This document shows positions 6,057-6,537 of a stretch of DNA of 6,537 bases, piece after piece. The stretch is from Campylobacteraceae bacterium (GTDB taxonomy: Bacteria > Campylobacterota > Campylobacteria > Campylobacterales > Sulfurovaceae): positions 1-6,537 of the forward strand of contig JALWVW010000112.1 in assembly GCA_027079365.1 (NCBI GenBank), read 5' to 3'. The notes under the pieces are model-generated. The model was given only the letters and a program-made list of their open reading frames with translations. It made no database searches and was not told where the DNA came from. The translations under genes were made by a program, and so were the position numbers. The first letter of the stretch is position 1; each line of letters starts with the position of its first letter.

Positions 6057-6537
6057 TCTTTGTACCACTGTTTGATCTGATGCCATGCCCCTTCGGCGCT
6101 CTCAGCAAAAAAGAAAATATCCAAATCGCGTGAAGCGATCATCCCCTCCTCCGCCAGAAATGCAAAATTTATAGCTTTTTCCCAATATGCCTCTGAGATG
6201 AGGATCACTGGGATAGGGTCTGCTTTTTGTGTCTGTGTGAGTGTCAGGATCTCAAAGAGCTCATCAAGCGTACCAAATCCCCCAGGAAAGACCACCAATG
6301 CCCTTGCCCGCTGGAGAAAATGAAACTTCCGTATCGAGAAATAGTGAAACTGAAAACAGAGATCAGGGGTAATATAGGGGTTGGGGAACTGCTCATGGGG
6401 AAGCTCGATATTGAGTCCGATACTTTTGGCACCCACATCAAAAGCACCCCGATTGGCTGCCTCCATGATCCCCGGTCCTCCACCAGTCATGAGGGTCACC
6501 TGACAGTCTTTTGGTCCCTTGCCGCTCTTTCCGATCA
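6047..6537 (-). CDS. LOG-family protein (nucleoside 5'-monophosphate phosphoribohydrolase-like), 5' partial
   Basis: The last 162 or so residues are visible. The frame is open to the right edge, so the GTG at 6499 is internal and the start lies outside. TGGGPGIMEAANRGA (from about 6487 downward) and PGGFGTLDE (6260-6286) are the two signature motifs of the LOG/TIGR00730 Rossmann-fold family. The second carries the substrate-binding and catalytic region. IGLNIELPHEQ...NPYIT and FHYFSIRKFHFLQRA match the longer bacterial LOG subgroup. Studied members cleave cytokinin-type or other nucleoside 5'-monophosphates to free base and ribose 5-phosphate in the cytoplasm; the old label lysine decarboxylase is a misannotation. 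The exact substrate here is unknown. The stop lies within the 3' end of the convergent MFS gene. Confidence 0.93.
   Translation of the reverse strand, partial: IGKSGKGPKDCQVTLMTGGGPGIMEAANRGAFDVGAKSIGLNIELPHEQFPNPYITPDLCFQFHYFSIRKFHFLQRARALVVFPGGFGTLDELFEILTLTQTQKADPIPVILISEAYWEKAINFAFLAEEGMIASRDLDIFFFAESAEGAWHQIKQWYKDHS

Noticed and set aside
6497..6499. GTG at 6499 as the start of the LOG-family gene
   Set aside because: The frame continues to the right edge, and the family has a Rossmann-fold N-terminal part before the GGGPGIMEA motif.
1..6537. tRNA, rRNA, CRISPR, insertion sequence or attachment site
   Set aside because: Nearly all bases are coding, and no repeat arrays, transposase motifs or tRNA-like folds were seen.

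Overview
The window looks like a chromosomal piece of a Campylobacterota (epsilonproteobacterial) genome, perhaps Sulfurovum- or Sulfurimonas-like. The basis is the lineage-style prepilin signatures (Ala instead of Gly before the cleavage site, as in NAFTMIEL), tightly packed genes, and the Campylobacter-type sequon D/E-x-N-x-S/T saturating an exported protein. GC content is moderate by eye. Genus assignment is inference.

Region 1 (1-4816, + strand) is one compact operon of six genes with gaps of at most 9 bases or 1-base overlaps. It opens inside a large exported protein that continues past the left edge and looks remotely MshQ/DUF6701-like. A small secreted protein follows in the same reading frame and may be the detached C-terminal piece of the large one. 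Then come four prepilin-like proteins: an MshD/PilV-like, an MshO/PilW/GspJ-like, an MshP/PilX/GspK-like one lacking Glu+5, and an MshC/GspH/FimT-like one. The set resembles the minor-pilin and tip part of an MSHA-type pilus or type II secretion pseudopilus, but with the MshQ-like gene first. The likely job is to build a pilus or pseudopilus tip carrying a large, probably heavily N-glycosylated surface protein.

Region 2 (4817-4880) is a 64-base intergenic segment. It has an AT-rich hairpin, an extended -10 promoter candidate and a 10-bp palindrome that overlaps both the -10 box and the ribosome binding site of the next gene.

Region 3 (4881-6537) holds a 12-TM MFS transporter of the YbfB/YjiJ type (+ strand). 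It converges on, and overlaps by 10 bases, a LOG-family nucleotide phosphoribohydrolase-like gene (- strand) that runs off the right edge.

The most striking signal is in the first gene: 16 of its 20 visible N-x-S/T sites carry Asp or Glu at -2, the rule for PglB-type bacterial N-glycosylation. Both sites of the second gene also fit. The membrane and pilin neighbours do not show this enrichment.
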